NCBI RefSeq assembly: GCF_000827555.1
Contig: NZ_CDOI01000195.1
Coordinates: 1 to 64,000, forward strand
Reading direction: 5' to 3'
Source of the DNA: Capnocytophaga canis
GTDB taxonomy: Bacteria; Bacteroidota; Bacteroidia; Flavobacteriales; Flavobacteriaceae
Length of the DNA: 64,000 nucleotides
Part shown: piece after piece, positions 29,115 to 38,767 of the stretch
Layout of the letters: every line of letters begins with the position of its first letter
Numbering within the stretch: position 1 is the stretch's first letter
Program-made: the position numbers and the translations under genes
Notes under the pieces: generated by a model
The model's database searches: none
Told to the model about the DNA's origin: nothing
Seen by the model: only the letters and a program-made list of their open reading frames with translations

Positions 29115-29678
29115 CTTATTTATAAAATTAACAATCACATTTTCAGCATCTTGTAGAGCTTTCTCTAATATGTCATTCTCAATAATTACATCAAATTTTG
29201 GAGCAGCTTCCAATTCAATAGCTGCCTTACCTAATCGCATTTTAATCTTTTCTTCAGTTTCTGTTTGTCTTGCTCGAAGACGTTTTTCCAGTTCTTTAAT
29301 ACTCGGCGGTTTCACAAAAATAGCTAAACTTTGCTCCGGAAACTGTTCTTTGATTCGCAATCCTCCAACAACATCAATATCAAAAACAACTGTTTTGCCT
29401 AACCCCCACAATCGTTCTACTTCTGATTTTAGAGTACCATAAAAATTCCCTGCATAAACCTCCTCCCATTCTAGAAAATCATTATTCTCAATGCGTTTTC
29501 TGAACTCTTCCACCGAAAGGAAGTAATATTCTTTACCATGTTGTTCTTCTCCTCGTGGAGCTCTTGAAGTAGCTGATATTGAGAAAGCTAAGTTGAGAGA
29601 TTCCTTCCCCAGTAAATGACGAACAATGGTACTTTTTCCACTTCCCGAAGGTGCTGAAAATATAATTAATTTATTCAT
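29109..29678 (-). CDS. gmk: Guanylate kinase
   Basis: A 189-residue guanylate kinase converting GMP to GDP with ATP. The P-loop SAPSGSGKST is at the N terminus; SATSRAPRGEE and GKEYYFLS form the GMP-binding site; the RLRARQTETEEKI lid follows. The ATG at 29678 is preferred to the TTG at 29684. It lies 8 bases after the yicC stop and is co-transcribed with it, a widely conserved order. Confidence 0.96.
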   Translation of the reverse strand: MNKLIIFSAPSGSGKSTIVRHLLGKESLNLAFSISATSRAPRGEEQHGKEYYFLSVEEFRKRIENNDFLEWEEVYAGNFYGTLKSEVERLWGLGKTVVFDIDVVGGLRIKEQFPEQSLAIFVKPPSIKELEKRLRARQTETEEKIKMRLGKAAIELEAAPKFDVIIENDILEKALQDAENVIVNFINKQ

Positions 29679-29686
29679 TACCAATA

Positions 29687-30541
29687 CTATAATACGTTTA
29701 ATACTTGTTCTTTGATTTTTTCCAATTCATCTTTCATCTGCACCACTATTTGTTGCATTGGAGAAAAATTAGCCTTCGATCCCAAAGTGTTGATTTCTCG
29801 ACCAATTTCTTGTGCTATAAAACTCAATTTTCGTCCATTTGATTCAGAAGAGTTTAGCGTTTCTATAAAATAATCCAAGTGGTTTTTAAGACGTATTTTT
29901 TCTTCAGTAATATCGAATTTTTCTAAATAAAAAATTAATTCCTGTTCAAATCGATTTTCGTCTACATTTTGGACTTCAGCCACCGCTTTTTCTAACCGTT
30001 CACGCACTAAAATTAACCGCTCAGGATCTAACTTCTCCACTTCTTGAAGTAGCGATTGAATATTATGGATTCGCAATATAAAATCCGCTTCTAAAACTTT
30101 ACCTTCCTCTATTCTGAATTTCTGTAAGTCATCTATCGCTGTATGTAATAAATTGACAATCAATTGAAAATCATCTTCCGAAATACTCTCAGAAGTCGTT
30201 TGTAAAGCATCAGGCATACGAACCGCCATTTTCAATAATTCCACAGGATCGCCATCTACGATATTTTTCATCTGTTCCATGTACGCCTTCACTGCATTTT
30301 CATTGATTTTCACTGAGGTTTGCATACTGGTATTTTCCATAGAGATGTTAAAATCAACTTTGCCTCTTTGCAGTTGCTCGGCGATTATTTTACGAAACTC
30401 CAACTCCTTCTCACGATAAGCTAATGGAATGCGAGTACTGATATCTATACTCTTGCTATTGAGTGATTTAATTTCTATGTTGATATGTTTATCAGCAAGA
30501 GAAATGGTACTTTTGCCGAAGCCTGTCATTGATTGTATCAT
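29687..30541 (-). CDS. YicC/YloC family endoribonuclease
   Basis: A 284-residue YicC-like protein. MIQSMTGFGKS at the start and the C-terminal GREINTLGSKANFSPMQQIVVQMKDELEKI-type block (seen as EIGREINTLGSKAN and VVQMKDELEKIKEQ) are diagnostic. Members are RNA endonucleases linked to small-RNA turnover in other bacteria. It is the first gene of a two-gene unit with gmk. A minus-strand TACCTTTG at 30730-30723 might be its promoter, but the upstream box is lacking. Confidence 0.92.
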   Translation of the reverse strand: MIQSMTGFGKSTISLADKHINIEIKSLNSKSIDISTRIPLAYREKELEFRKIIAEQLQRGKVDFNISMENTSMQTSVKINENAVKAYMEQMKNIVDGDPVELLKMAVRMPDALQTTSESISEDDFQLIVNLLHTAIDDLQKFRIEEGKVLEADFILRIHNIQSLLQEVEKLDPERLILVRERLEKAVAEVQNVDENRFEQELIFYLEKFDITEEKIRLKNHLDYFIETLNSSESNGRKLSFIAQEIGREINTLGSKANFSPMQQIVVQMKDELEKIKEQVLNVL

Positions 30542-30912
30542 TCAGATAATTAATTTAAGTTTAATTTTTAGTTCTTATTAGCACACACATGTGAAAACGC
30601 AGTTACAAACCGATTTGTTTTAAATATTGGGTAAAGTAAGCAAATTTTTCGTCCTATACTTCCTTCATTTAGGGGATGAAAATAATCTGTATGGGCTTTA
30701 TAACGCATTTAAAAACAGCTAACAAAGGTATTATTTTATAAATAGATATAAAAATTTTCTTTCAAAATATTTTTTAAGGTATAGATATTAACATTATATT
30801 TATTTATAAATCAAACAGATAGATACATATGTTAAAAACTTTTTTGAGCAGATGATTCCTTTATATTTTTAAAATACGTACATTTGGGAAAAAATTAAAA
30901 ACAACAGGAAAT
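30542..30912. other. 371-base divergent region between yicC and glyA
   Basis: I see no gene. It holds the -7 boxes assigned to glyA (30879-30886) and possibly yicC (30723-30730 on the minus strand), and is otherwise very AT-rich. Confidence 0.5.
30879..30886 (+). promoter_or_regulatory. Promoter -7 element of glyA
   Basis: TACATTTG at 30879-30886, 26 bases before the ATG at 30913. No TTTG at the standard distance; the nearest is 32 bases upstream. Confidence 0.45.
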
Positions 30913-32187
30913 ATGCAACGTGATAACGAAATTTTTGACCTTATTGATGATGAGGAAGCAAGACAAATCCATGGGATTGAGCTAATTGCCTCTGAAAATT
31001 TTGTCAGTGATCAAGTATTAGAAGCTGCTGGATCCATTTTGACGAATAAATATGCAGAAGGCTACCCAGGACGTAGATACTACGGTGGTTGTGAGGTGGT
31101 TGATGAAATTGAGCAAATAGCCATTGATCGTGCAAAGACTCTTTTCGGAGCTGAATATGCTAATGTTCAACCACATAGTGGTTCACAAGCTAATACTGCG
31201 GTATATGCAGCTTGCTTAAAACCAGGAGATAAAATTTTAGGATTCGACCTTTCACATGGCGGACATCTAACACACGGATCACCCGTGAACTTTTCAGGAA
31301 AATTGTACACACCTGTGTTCTATGGAGTGGAAAAAGAAACGGGGCTTCTAAACTATGACAAAATTCTTGAAATTGCAGAAAAAGAGCGTCCACGACTCAT
31401 CATTGCTGGTGCATCCGCCTACTCTCGAGACATTGATTTCAAAAAATTTCGTGAAATCGCCGATAAAGTAGGTGCTATTCTCTTTGCAGATATTTCGCAT
31501 CCTGCAGGATTGATTGCCAAAGGATTACTAAACGACCCGATACCACACTGCCATATTGTAACAACAACTACGCATAAGACCTTGCGTGGGCCTCGTGGGG
31601 GACTTATCCTAATGGGAAAAGATTTTGAGAATCCGTTCGGATTGAAAACTCCAAAAGGAGAGATAAGAATGATGTCATCGTTGATTGATAGTGCTGTTTT
31701 CCCTGGAAACCAAGGAGGACCACTGGAACATATAATCGCTGCTAAGGCGGTTGCTTTTGGCGAAGCATTGAGCGATGAATTTCTACATTATGCTATCCAA
31801 GTTCAGAAAAACGCGAAAAAATTAGCTTCTATTTTGATTGAAAAAGGGTATGATATTATCTCTAAGGGAACTGATAACCACATGATGCTCATCGATTTAA
31901 GAAATAAAAACATCAGTGGTAAAGAAGCGGAAGAGGCTCTTGGAAAAGCCGACATCACAGTGAATAAAAATATGGTACCTTTTGATACACGTTCTCCTTT
32001 TGTTACCAGTGGTATTCGTGTGGGAGTAGCAGCAATCACCACTCGTGGATTGAAAGAAGCCGATATGGAAACAATCGCTGGTTTCATTGATGAAGCAATT
32101 ACAAATCACACTAACGATGAGGCTTTGGAAGCTATCGCCGAACGCGTTTATGATTTTATGGAAGAAAGACCATTGTTCGCGTACTAA
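30913..32187 (+). CDS. glyA: Serine hydroxymethyltransferase
   Basis: A 424-residue PLP enzyme that interconverts serine and glycine while loading one-carbon units on tetrahydrofolate. Visible motifs include [39 protein letters not shown] and the PLP lysine in [14 protein letters not shown]. The length and start fit the family. It is followed by a strong terminator. Confidence 0.97.
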   Translation: MQRDNEIFDLIDDEEARQIHGIELIASENFVSDQVLEAAGSILTNKYAEGYPGRRYYGGCEVVDEIEQIAIDRAKTLFGAEYANVQPHSGSQANTAVYAACLKPGDKILGFDLSHGGHLTHGSPVNFSGKLYTPVFYGVEKETGLLNYDKILEIAEKERPRLIIAGASAYSRDIDFKKFREIADKVGAILFADISHPAGLIAKGLLNDPIPHCHIVTTTTHKTLRGPRGGLILMGKDFENPFGLKTPKGEIRMMSSLIDSAVFPGNQGGPLEHIIAAKAVAFGEALSDEFLHYAIQVQKNAKKLASILIEKGYDIISKGTDNHMMLIDLRNKNISGKEAEEALGKADITVNKNMVPFDTRSPFVTSGIRVGVAAITTRGLKEADMETIAGFIDEAITNHTNDEALEAIAERVYDFMEERPLFAY

Positions 32188-32213
32188 AAAAATATTGTTT
32201 AAATTACTCTTGG

Positions 32214-32248
32214 AAACACCTTTCACTTTTTTCGTGAGGGTGTTTTTT
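32214..32248 (+). terminator. Terminator of glyA
   Basis: The stem AAACACC(T)TTCAC / GTGAGGGTGTTT, with one bulged T, is followed by a T-run, 27 bases after the stop. Confidence 0.8.
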
Positions 32249-32275
32249 AGTTTATGTAAAACATCTAACTTTATA

Positions 32276-32306
32276 TTTAGATAATTTAATATTTTTTATA
32301 CCTTTG
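32276..32306 (+). promoter_or_regulatory. Promoter of the T9SS surface-protein gene
   Basis: TTTA at 32276-32279, 19 bases, and TACCTTTG at 32299-32306, 40 bases before the ATG at 32346. The downstream box is perfect and the upstream box has 3 of 4 matches. Confidence 0.6.
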
Positions 32307-32345
32307 TACTTAACTTCAAAACATTTAATACAGTAAAATAACAAA

Positions 32346-35300
32346 ATGACAATTAAGAGAGGCATACTACTGTTATTATTAACAATAAATTCAGCGATTT
32401 TTGCTCAAGAAATAATTCCTTTTAAGTTGCGTAAACAAGAAAACTTAAGAGGAGGGCTTCGCATGATTGGGAATAATGTGGTTAATAATCAACCTTCAAA
32501 TATGGCGTATCATGGAGATGAAACTAATGATAGATTACGAATGTCATATATTGATGTGGATAACGACGCTACAACTTTCAGTTCGAGTGCCGCTTCTTTG
32601 AATTTGTCCAGCACTTGTTCTAGGGTGAAATACGCGGGACTTTATTGGGGAGGAATGTATGATACGAAAGATAGCACAAAAAATAACATAAAAATCAAAA
32701 TTCCTTCAAAAGAAACATACATTGATTTAGAGGCTGATACTTATATCTACGACAGTTTTACGGCTACACAAACCATCGCCTACAATCCTTATGTATGCTA
32801 CAAAGACATTACTCACATTTTAACAGATGAAAATCCGATAGGGGAGTACGTAGTAGCAAACGTCAGAGCTACGGAAACTTTGCTGACAGAAAAATTTGGA
32901 GGTACTTCGGCAGGATGGCTTTTGGTAATCATCTACGAAGATCCTTCACAAACTACTAAAAATATCTCAACTTTTGATGGATACGCAAGTATAGAAACCA
33001 ACAACAACATACCTATGGAGATGACCTTCACCTTTTCTGGATTTAAAACCTTACCTGCTCCGTTACCCGTAAAAGCTCGTTTTGGAATAGCTGCTTTGGA
33101 AGGCGATAAACAGATCAAGGGTGATAGACTCTCAATCTTACGACCCAATGGCTCTTACATGGGATTGTCCAATGATGTTAATCCTACAAATAATTTTTTT
33201 AATAGTTCAATAAGCTATGAAAATAGTTATATGAACGACCGTCGCCCTGCTTCAACTAATAGTTTGGGTTGGGATATTGACCTTTTTTCTATTGAAAATT
33301 CAAATAATTCAGTGATTGGTAACAACCAAACTTCCGCAAATTTCAAGGCTTCGACCACAGGAGATAAATTTGACGTATTTTTCAGTGCTTTCGAGGTAGA
33401 AGTTATCGAACCGAAGATGAATTTGCTTAAAACCGTGGAAGACGTTTCCCAAAATGTGCTAAACAAACAAATAATTCCCTTAGGAACAACCGTTTACTAT
33501 GGATTGGAGTTTCAAAATGTAGGAAATGACGATGCTATTGACTATTCTATTACGGATATATTGCCCAAAAATGTAACCTTTGATACGACCATTCCTGTAG
33601 AGATTCCTGTGGGAGTCACTTATTCTTTAACCACAACAACTAACGGAGAAACTCAACTCATATTCACCGTTCCTAACGCTTTAGTTACCGAAGGAAGTGC
33701 TAAACAGAAGATACGTTTTGCTGTGAAATTGAGCAATGATTGTAATGATTTTTCTACGATTTGTTCAGAAACTGTCGTTAATAAAGCCTATTCCATTTAT
33801 AAAGGAATGAAAAATAGCGAAATCATTAACGATTTAGGAAGTTATTCAGAAATAAATCCATGCAATATCGGTGTGCCTGAAGAAACTATTTTTTATGTTG
33901 ACATAAGCGGATGTACTCCTATGCAACAAACAGAATTATTCTGTGGTGAAAATAAAACACTAACTGCTGAGAGTGGTTACGATTCATATGTATGGACAAA
34001 TGGTAGTGGACAAGTGGTTAGCAATTCACAAAAACTAATCATTGCACAAGGCGGACAATACACCGTCGCTAAAACTAAAAAGGGATGTCTCCCTCGTAAG
34101 GAAATATATGATATGAATACTACTATTCGACAGGAATACAACCCTATTGTTCCATATACCACTACTAACTTTAAGTGCGAAGCCTCTAAGATATCTTTTC
34201 CGCAAGTATTTATTTGTGGGGCGACGGCATCCATTACTTTTGATTTAAACACCGTTTCGAATGTAACAAGTATCGAATGGCAAAAACACACAGGAGAAAC
34301 TTTAAAAATCACTGAAAATTGTCCACCAACAGACTCAAATTGGCAACAAATACATATTGGAAAAAGCATAGCCATTGAGGAAGAGGGTATTTATAAAGTA
34401 CTTCTAACTTTCACAAACGGATGTACCGCTCCCTACTTTTTTAGAGTGCATACCTCTCCCATAAATCCTACAGTTAGTACTGAAAATATTTCCTGTAATC
34501 CAGGAAAAATCAATGTATTAGGAATTTCAGGTAATTACGAATTTGCTGTAGCCTTATCGGGAACTAATCCTACAAATTATCAAGAAAATCCATCATTCGA
34601 GATTACCAAAAACGGAAATTATACTGTATATATCCGTAAAAAAGAACGATTAGCATCCGACTGTACAATCGAAATTCCAAATGTAATAATAAAGGATGTA
34701 AACCTCAATTTGGAATCGGAAAAGGTTACAAATGAAACCTGCTTTGAGCAGAATGATGCATCGTTCTCATTCCAAATTAAAGGAGGAACAGCCTCTTACA
34801 CGATAATTTTAACTAATCAAAACACAGGAAACACTGAAAATAGGTCTGTCATGACCGAAGGTGTCATAACATTTGATCATTTAGCCCCTGCAAACTATTT
34901 GTTGAGCGTCACAGATGCTCTTTCGTGTGTCGTAACCCGTAGTTTTACAGTAACAGCTGCTGCAAATTTAGACTTTATTGTCTCACAAGAACAAGCCTGT
35001 GAAGATAATGAAAGTATTTCTTATTTAATATTAGATTTCGTTTCGACAAATTTAGACGTAAATAAACTCAGTTACAGCCTTGGGGAAAGCATTGCCACAC
35101 AAACGTTTGATAAGCTTTCAAAAAACAGAGCATATATCCACCAAAAAAATCTATCGAATGAAACAAATCAACAAATTACGATACATTACGATGGATGTTC
35201 GATAGTTAAAAATATTGATTTTGAAAAAGTTACGAGTTTAAATATTACACAAGTACAACCTACAAAATTACTTTCGGCAATTGAGTTTAATGTGAATGGA

Positions 35301-35744
35301 GGTAGTGGTAATCATACCATATATTACAACGGAGTTCCTTCCGATGAATATATTTACTATTTCAAATCCACAGATATTGGATATACGGATGCTAACGGGA
35401 ATAGTATAAAAAAAGTAAGTGTACGAATAGAGGACGATTTGGGATGTTATTTCGAATCGCAATTTGAGGCTTTATTCGTAGACATAGAACTTCCGAACTA
35501 TTTTACCCCCGACGGAGATGGAGTGAACGACACTTGGGGAGTTCGCAATGCAAGTGGATATCCTAAACTTAGGTTAGACATAATTGATCGACACGGACGA
35601 ACATTGAAAATTCTGCGTAGAAATGAAACTTGGGATGGTACTTACAAAGGAAAAAAAATGCCTTCAGGAGATTATTGGTATATCCTGAGACTCAATTGGT
35701 TTGGAACAGAGCTATATCGAGGTAATTTAACACTTTATCGCTAA
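32346..35744 (+). CDS. Large cell-surface protein with T9SS type B sorting domain
   Basis: A 1132-residue protein exported by Sec (signal MTIKRGILLLLLTINSAIFA) and then by the type IX system. The N-terminal 340 residues form an uncharacterised beta-rich domain; about 355-470 resemble a DUF11-type adhesin repeat (LGTTVYYGLEFQNVGNDDA, SITDILPKNVTF). A Cys-rich set of Ig-like modules follows. The last 85 residues are a type B (gliding-motility-associated) sorting domain: LPNYFTPDGDGVNDTWGV, then IIDRHGRTLK and MPSGDYWYILRL, ending GNLTLYR. It is probably a surface adhesin. No PorP/SprF-like partner gene is adjacent. Confidence 0.9.
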   Translation: MTIKRGILLLLLTINSAIFAQEIIPFKLRKQENLRGGLRMIGNNVVNNQPSNMAYHGDETNDRLRMSYIDVDNDATTFSSSAASLNLSSTCSRVKYAGLYWGGMYDTKDSTKNNIKIKIPSKETYIDLEADTYIYDSFTATQTIAYNPYVCYKDITHILTDENPIGEYVVANVRATETLLTEKFGGTSAGWLLVIIYEDPSQTTKNISTFDGYASIETNNNIPMEMTFTFSGFKTLPAPLPVKARFGIAALEGDKQIKGDRLSILRPNGSYMGLSNDVNPTNNFFNSSISYENSYMNDRRPASTNSLGWDIDLFSIENSNNSVIGNNQTSANFKASTTGDKFDVFFSAFEVEVIEPKMNLLKTVEDVSQNVLNKQIIPLGTTVYYGLEFQNVGNDDAIDYSITDILPKNVTFDTTIPVEIPVGVTYSLTTTTNGETQLIFTVPNALVTEGSAKQKIRFAVKLSNDCNDFSTICSETVVNKAYSIYKGMKNSEIINDLGSYSEINPCNIGVPEETIFYVDISGCTPMQQTELFCGENKTLTAESGYDSYVWTNGSGQVVSNSQKLIIAQGGQYTVAKTKKGCLPRKEIYDMNTTIRQEYNPIVPYTTTNFKCEASKISFPQVFICGATASITFDLNTVSNVTSIEWQKHTGETLKITENCPPTDSNWQQIHIGKSIAIEEEGIYKVLLTFTNGCTAPYFFRVHTSPINPTVSTENISCNPGKINVLGISGNYEFAVALSGTNPTNYQENPSFEITKNGNYTVYIRKKERLASDCTIEIPNVIIKDVNLNLESEKVTNETCFEQNDASFSFQIKGGTASYTIILTNQNTGNTENRSVMTEGVITFDHLAPANYLLSVTDALSCVVTRSFTVTAAANLDFIVSQEQACEDNESISYLILDFVSTNLDVNKLSYSLGESIATQTFDKLSKNRAYIHQKNLSNETNQQITIHYDGCSIVKNIDFEKVTSLNITQVQPTKLLSAIEFNVNGGSGNHTIYYNGVPSDEYIYYFKSTDIGYTDANGNSIKKVSVRIEDDLGCYFESQFEALFVDIELPNYFTPDGDGVNDTWGVRNASGYPKLRLDIIDRHGRTLKILRRNETWDGTYKGKKMPSGDYWYILRLNWFGTELYRGNLTLYR

Positions 35745-35907
35745 TTGTAAGAATTCAACTTTAGAAAGTAAAATCCATGGAAGTACTATAACTACGGTTG
35801 TATTTACAACAAATTACATATAATCTGACGTATTTTTTGTCATTGCCCAAAGAGTAAATTCTCAAAAAAAAATCAAGCAGATTCTGAATATTTTTAAATA
35901 TTTTTTG

Positions 35908-35915
35908 TAACTTTG
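35908..35915 (+). promoter_or_regulatory. Promoter -7 element of the DUF4301 gene
   Basis: TAACTTTG at 35908-35915, 84 bases before the ATG at 36000. The upstream box is weak (TCTG-like near 35884). Confidence 0.45.
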
Positions 35916-35999
35916 TAGGAGGTTATTTTTATTCTTCTGTCAGAAAGAAGAAAAATAAAATAATTCGTTTACAAAAAATAATATTAAAAAATTAAAAAT

Positions 36000-37550
36000 A
36001 TGACCAAGCTTACCCAAAAAGATCAACAGCTATTAACTCAAAAGGGAATTACGGAGGAGATGCTTCACAAACAGATAGCACTTTTTAAAGAGGGTGTCCC
36101 TCCAATTGAATTAGAATCTGCAGCCACTATCGGTAATGGAATTATCTCTTTTTCGAAGGAAGAAACCGCTAAATATGCCGCTATTTACCAAAAAAAGAAA
36201 AAAGGTATTTCAATTTTAAAATTTGTTCCCGCATCAGGAGCTGCTACACGAATGTTTAAATCACTTTTTGCATTTAAAGATAATTTTGATCCTGAAAAAG
36301 AATCTTTTAAAGCCTACATCAAAAGAAAAGGTGATAAAGAAATGGAAGTTTTCTTCAATGGATTGGAAAAATTTGCATTTTATCCCATTCTGATGGATTA
36401 TATTGCAAAAAATATCCCAGAATTTCATTCCCAAAACGAAGATAATCAAAAACATATTTTAGTTTCAACCTTACTTGGAGAAAACGGATTGAACTATGGT
36501 AATCTTCCAAAAGGATTACTTCCTTTTCATAAACATTCTGAAAAAATAGCTACCGCCTTTGAGGAGCATTTTCGGGAATCTGTGATGTATGCTTCAGGTG
36601 AGGAATTAGCTCATCTTCACTTTACAATTACCGAACAGCATACCGATGCTTTCAATAAAGAACTGAGCGACATCAAACCCAATTTAGAAGAACGCTATAA
36701 TATCAAATTTGATGTCAATTTTTCTTACCAAAAACCAAGTACAGACACGGTTTCTGTAACGGAAAGCAATGAATATTTCAGAGATGAAAATGGAAACCTA
36801 TTATTCCGTCCATCAGGGCATGGAGCATTACTAGACAACCTCAATGAGGTAGATGCTGATGTTATTTTCATTAAAAATATTGACAATGTGGTAGTTAAAA
36901 AATACACAGACGAAACGGTTTTCTACAAAGAGGCTTTGGCAGGAAAACTTCGGGAAGTGCAGTCCGATGTCTTTCATATTCTAAAACGTATTGAAAATAA
37001 CAAAGTTAAGAAGAAAGAAGTAACTAAAATTCTAAATTTCTTAAAGGAAATAAATATCTATGTGCCTGATTATCTGTATAAATTTAAGCGTCATTACGCT
37101 TTAGAATTTATAGAAGAGCAACTCAACCGACCGATTCGTGTATGTGGAATGGTAAAAAACGAAGGTGAGCCAGGAGGTGGCCCTTTCTGGGTTAGAAATT
37201 CGGATGGAAATTTAAGTTTACAAATTATTGAATCAGCTCAAGTTGACTTGAATAATCCGCAACAGAAAGAAATTTTCCAACAAGCTACGCATTTTAATCC
37301 AGTAGATTTGGTTTGTGGCACAAAAAACTTTAAAGGAGAAAAGTTCGACTTACATCAGTTCGTGGACCCCAAACAAGCTTTTATTACAAACAAAACCTAT
37401 ATGGGGAAACCACTAAAAGCACTTGAACGCCCTGGATTATGGAATGGTTCGATGGCAAATTGGATTACTATTTTTGTTGAAGTACCACTTATCACATTTA
37501 ACCCTGTGAAAACAGTCAACGATTTACTTAAGAAAACGCATCAGGCATAA
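36000..37550 (+). CDS. DUF4301 family protein
   Basis: A 516-residue cytoplasmic protein of the DUF4301 family, found mainly in Bacteroidota. Recognisable blocks are VPASGAATRMFKSLFAF near the start, FRPSGHGALLDNLNEVDAD, IFIKNIDNVV and CGMVKNEGEPGGGPFW. The glycine-rich PASGAATRM and the GxGALL segment suggest a nucleotidyltransferase-like fold, but no activity is known to me. It is flanked by a promoter box and a terminator, so it is a single-gene unit. Confidence 0.82.
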   Translation: MTKLTQKDQQLLTQKGITEEMLHKQIALFKEGVPPIELESAATIGNGIISFSKEETAKYAAIYQKKKKGISILKFVPASGAATRMFKSLFAFKDNFDPEKESFKAYIKRKGDKEMEVFFNGLEKFAFYPILMDYIAKNIPEFHSQNEDNQKHILVSTLLGENGLNYGNLPKGLLPFHKHSEKIATAFEEHFRESVMYASGEELAHLHFTITEQHTDAFNKELSDIKPNLEERYNIKFDVNFSYQKPSTDTVSVTESNEYFRDENGNLLFRPSGHGALLDNLNEVDADVIFIKNIDNVVVKKYTDETVFYKEALAGKLREVQSDVFHILKRIENNKVKKKEVTKILNFLKEINIYVPDYLYKFKRHYALEFIEEQLNRPIRVCGMVKNEGEPGGGPFWVRNSDGNLSLQIIESAQVDLNNPQQKEIFQQATHFNPVDLVCGTKNFKGEKFDLHQFVDPKQAFITNKTYMGKPLKALERPGLWNGSMANWITIFVEVPLITFNPVKTVNDLLKKTHQA

Positions 37551-37570
37551 AAAACGAACATTCTTAATAG

Positions 37571-37618
37571 AAAAGAGAGATTTTTGGATATTTATTATTA
37601 ACCCAAAAGTCTCTTTTT
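37571..37618. terminator. Bidirectional terminator between DUF4301 and EIIC-like genes
   Basis: An imperfect stem AAAAGAGAGATTTTTGG / CCAAAAGTCTCTTTTT lies between two convergent genes and ends with T residues on the plus strand and, because the left arm starts with A residues, with T on the minus strand too. Confidence 0.75.
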
Positions 37619-37619
37619 C

Positions 37620-38636
37620 CTATCTTAACAATAAATCTCCCTCTTTGATCCATCCTTTTTTACGAAACCAAAAACTTAATGACCAGCATATTAAAGCAGG
37701 AAATAGGAAATGCAGTAACACTACAGCTAAAATTACTTGCCAACCACTTCCCATTGCATCAAAAGTGCCAATTTGTCCTACCAACCCACTTGTACCCATC
37801 CCTGCACCTGAGGGTACGTTTTGCATACCAAAAACAAGTATAGCAACAGGGCCTAAAATAGCACTTGTTATGATGGGAGGAAGCCATATTTTCCAATTTC
37901 GAATAATATTAGGCATCTGTAACATACTCGTTCCCAATCCTATACTCAATAATCCACCCATTCGATTTTCTTTATAGCCCATCACGGCGAATCCTACCAT
38001 TTGAGCACAACATCCTACAGTAGCAGCCCCTGCAGCTAAGCCACTGAGAGATAAAGAAATAGCTACCGCTGCACTCGAAATCGGTAAGGTTAAAATTACT
38101 CCCATAACCACCGAAATTATAACTCCCATTATTACAGGATGTAAAGCTACTGACCATGTGATGAACTCTGCTATTTTATTCATTACCAACTGTATGGGTT
38201 CTCCAATAAGTTGTGATATTCCCAACCCTATACATATCGTAGTGAGGGGCGTAACTATAATATCAATTTTAGTTGTTTTATCAACTAATTTTCCGAATTC
38301 TACTGCAAAAAGTACAGCTACAAAACATCCCATAGGGCCACCTAACGAAGCAGCTGACAATCCGACCACAGCAGTAGCTCCAACAACTAAAATTGAAGCC
38401 GATAACCTATGAGCTACGCAAACACCAATAGCAGCTCCCATTGCTGATTGTGCTTGATTTCCTGCACCGACTAACCAATCAAAACCTGTCCAAGTTCCTA
38501 TATTTTTGAGAATTAAACCAATAATTAACGATCCAAAAAGCCCTAATGCCATAGCATTAAGAGCATCAATACCATAGCGCTTCAAGCTGATTTCTATATT
38601 TTTTTCTTTTAAAAATTTTGCTATCATATTGTACAT
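37620..38636 (-). CDS. Orphan PTS EIIC-like membrane protein (PfoR-type)
   Basis: A 338-residue protein with about ten hydrophobic segments, matching the PTS_EIIC_2/PfoR-type family: ALNAMALGLFGSLIIGLILK, AAIGVCVAHRL, SLGGPMGCFVAVLFAVEFGK and GGLLSIGLGTSMLQMPNI. EIIC domains carry the sugar path of phosphotransferase systems. No EI, HPr, EIIA or EIIB gene is nearby, and PTS is uncommon in this phylum, so it may work as a transporter independent of phosphorylation. The substrate is unknown. The start may be at 38636 or the Met three codons later. Confidence 0.8.
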   Translation of the reverse strand: MYNMIAKFLKEKNIEISLKRYGIDALNAMALGLFGSLIIGLILKNIGTWTGFDWLVGAGNQAQSAMGAAIGVCVAHRLSASILVVGATAVVGLSAASLGGPMGCFVAVLFAVEFGKLVDKTTKIDIIVTPLTTICIGLGISQLIGEPIQLVMNKIAEFITWSVALHPVIMGVIISVVMGVILTLPISSAAVAISLSLSGLAAGAATVGCCAQMVGFAVMGYKENRMGGLLSIGLGTSMLQMPNIIRNWKIWLPPIITSAILGPVAILVFGMQNVPSGAGMGTSGLVGQIGTFDAMGSGWQVILAVVLLHFLFPALICWSLSFWFRKKGWIKEGDLLLR

Positions 38637-38767
38637 CGGCTCTTTATTCTATTTAAACTCAAATATGAAATAACTTGACGATTTTAGTTTTCACATTTCT
38701 ATCTGAAAAACAGTAAAATAACGTTTAAATTTAAAAATTTCAGCAATTTTGAAAATACATTGTTGAA

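Noticed and set aside
35908-35999. A long leader before the DUF4301 gene as a riboswitch
   Set aside because: Only about 84 bases, very AT-rich, with no stable stem that I could find.
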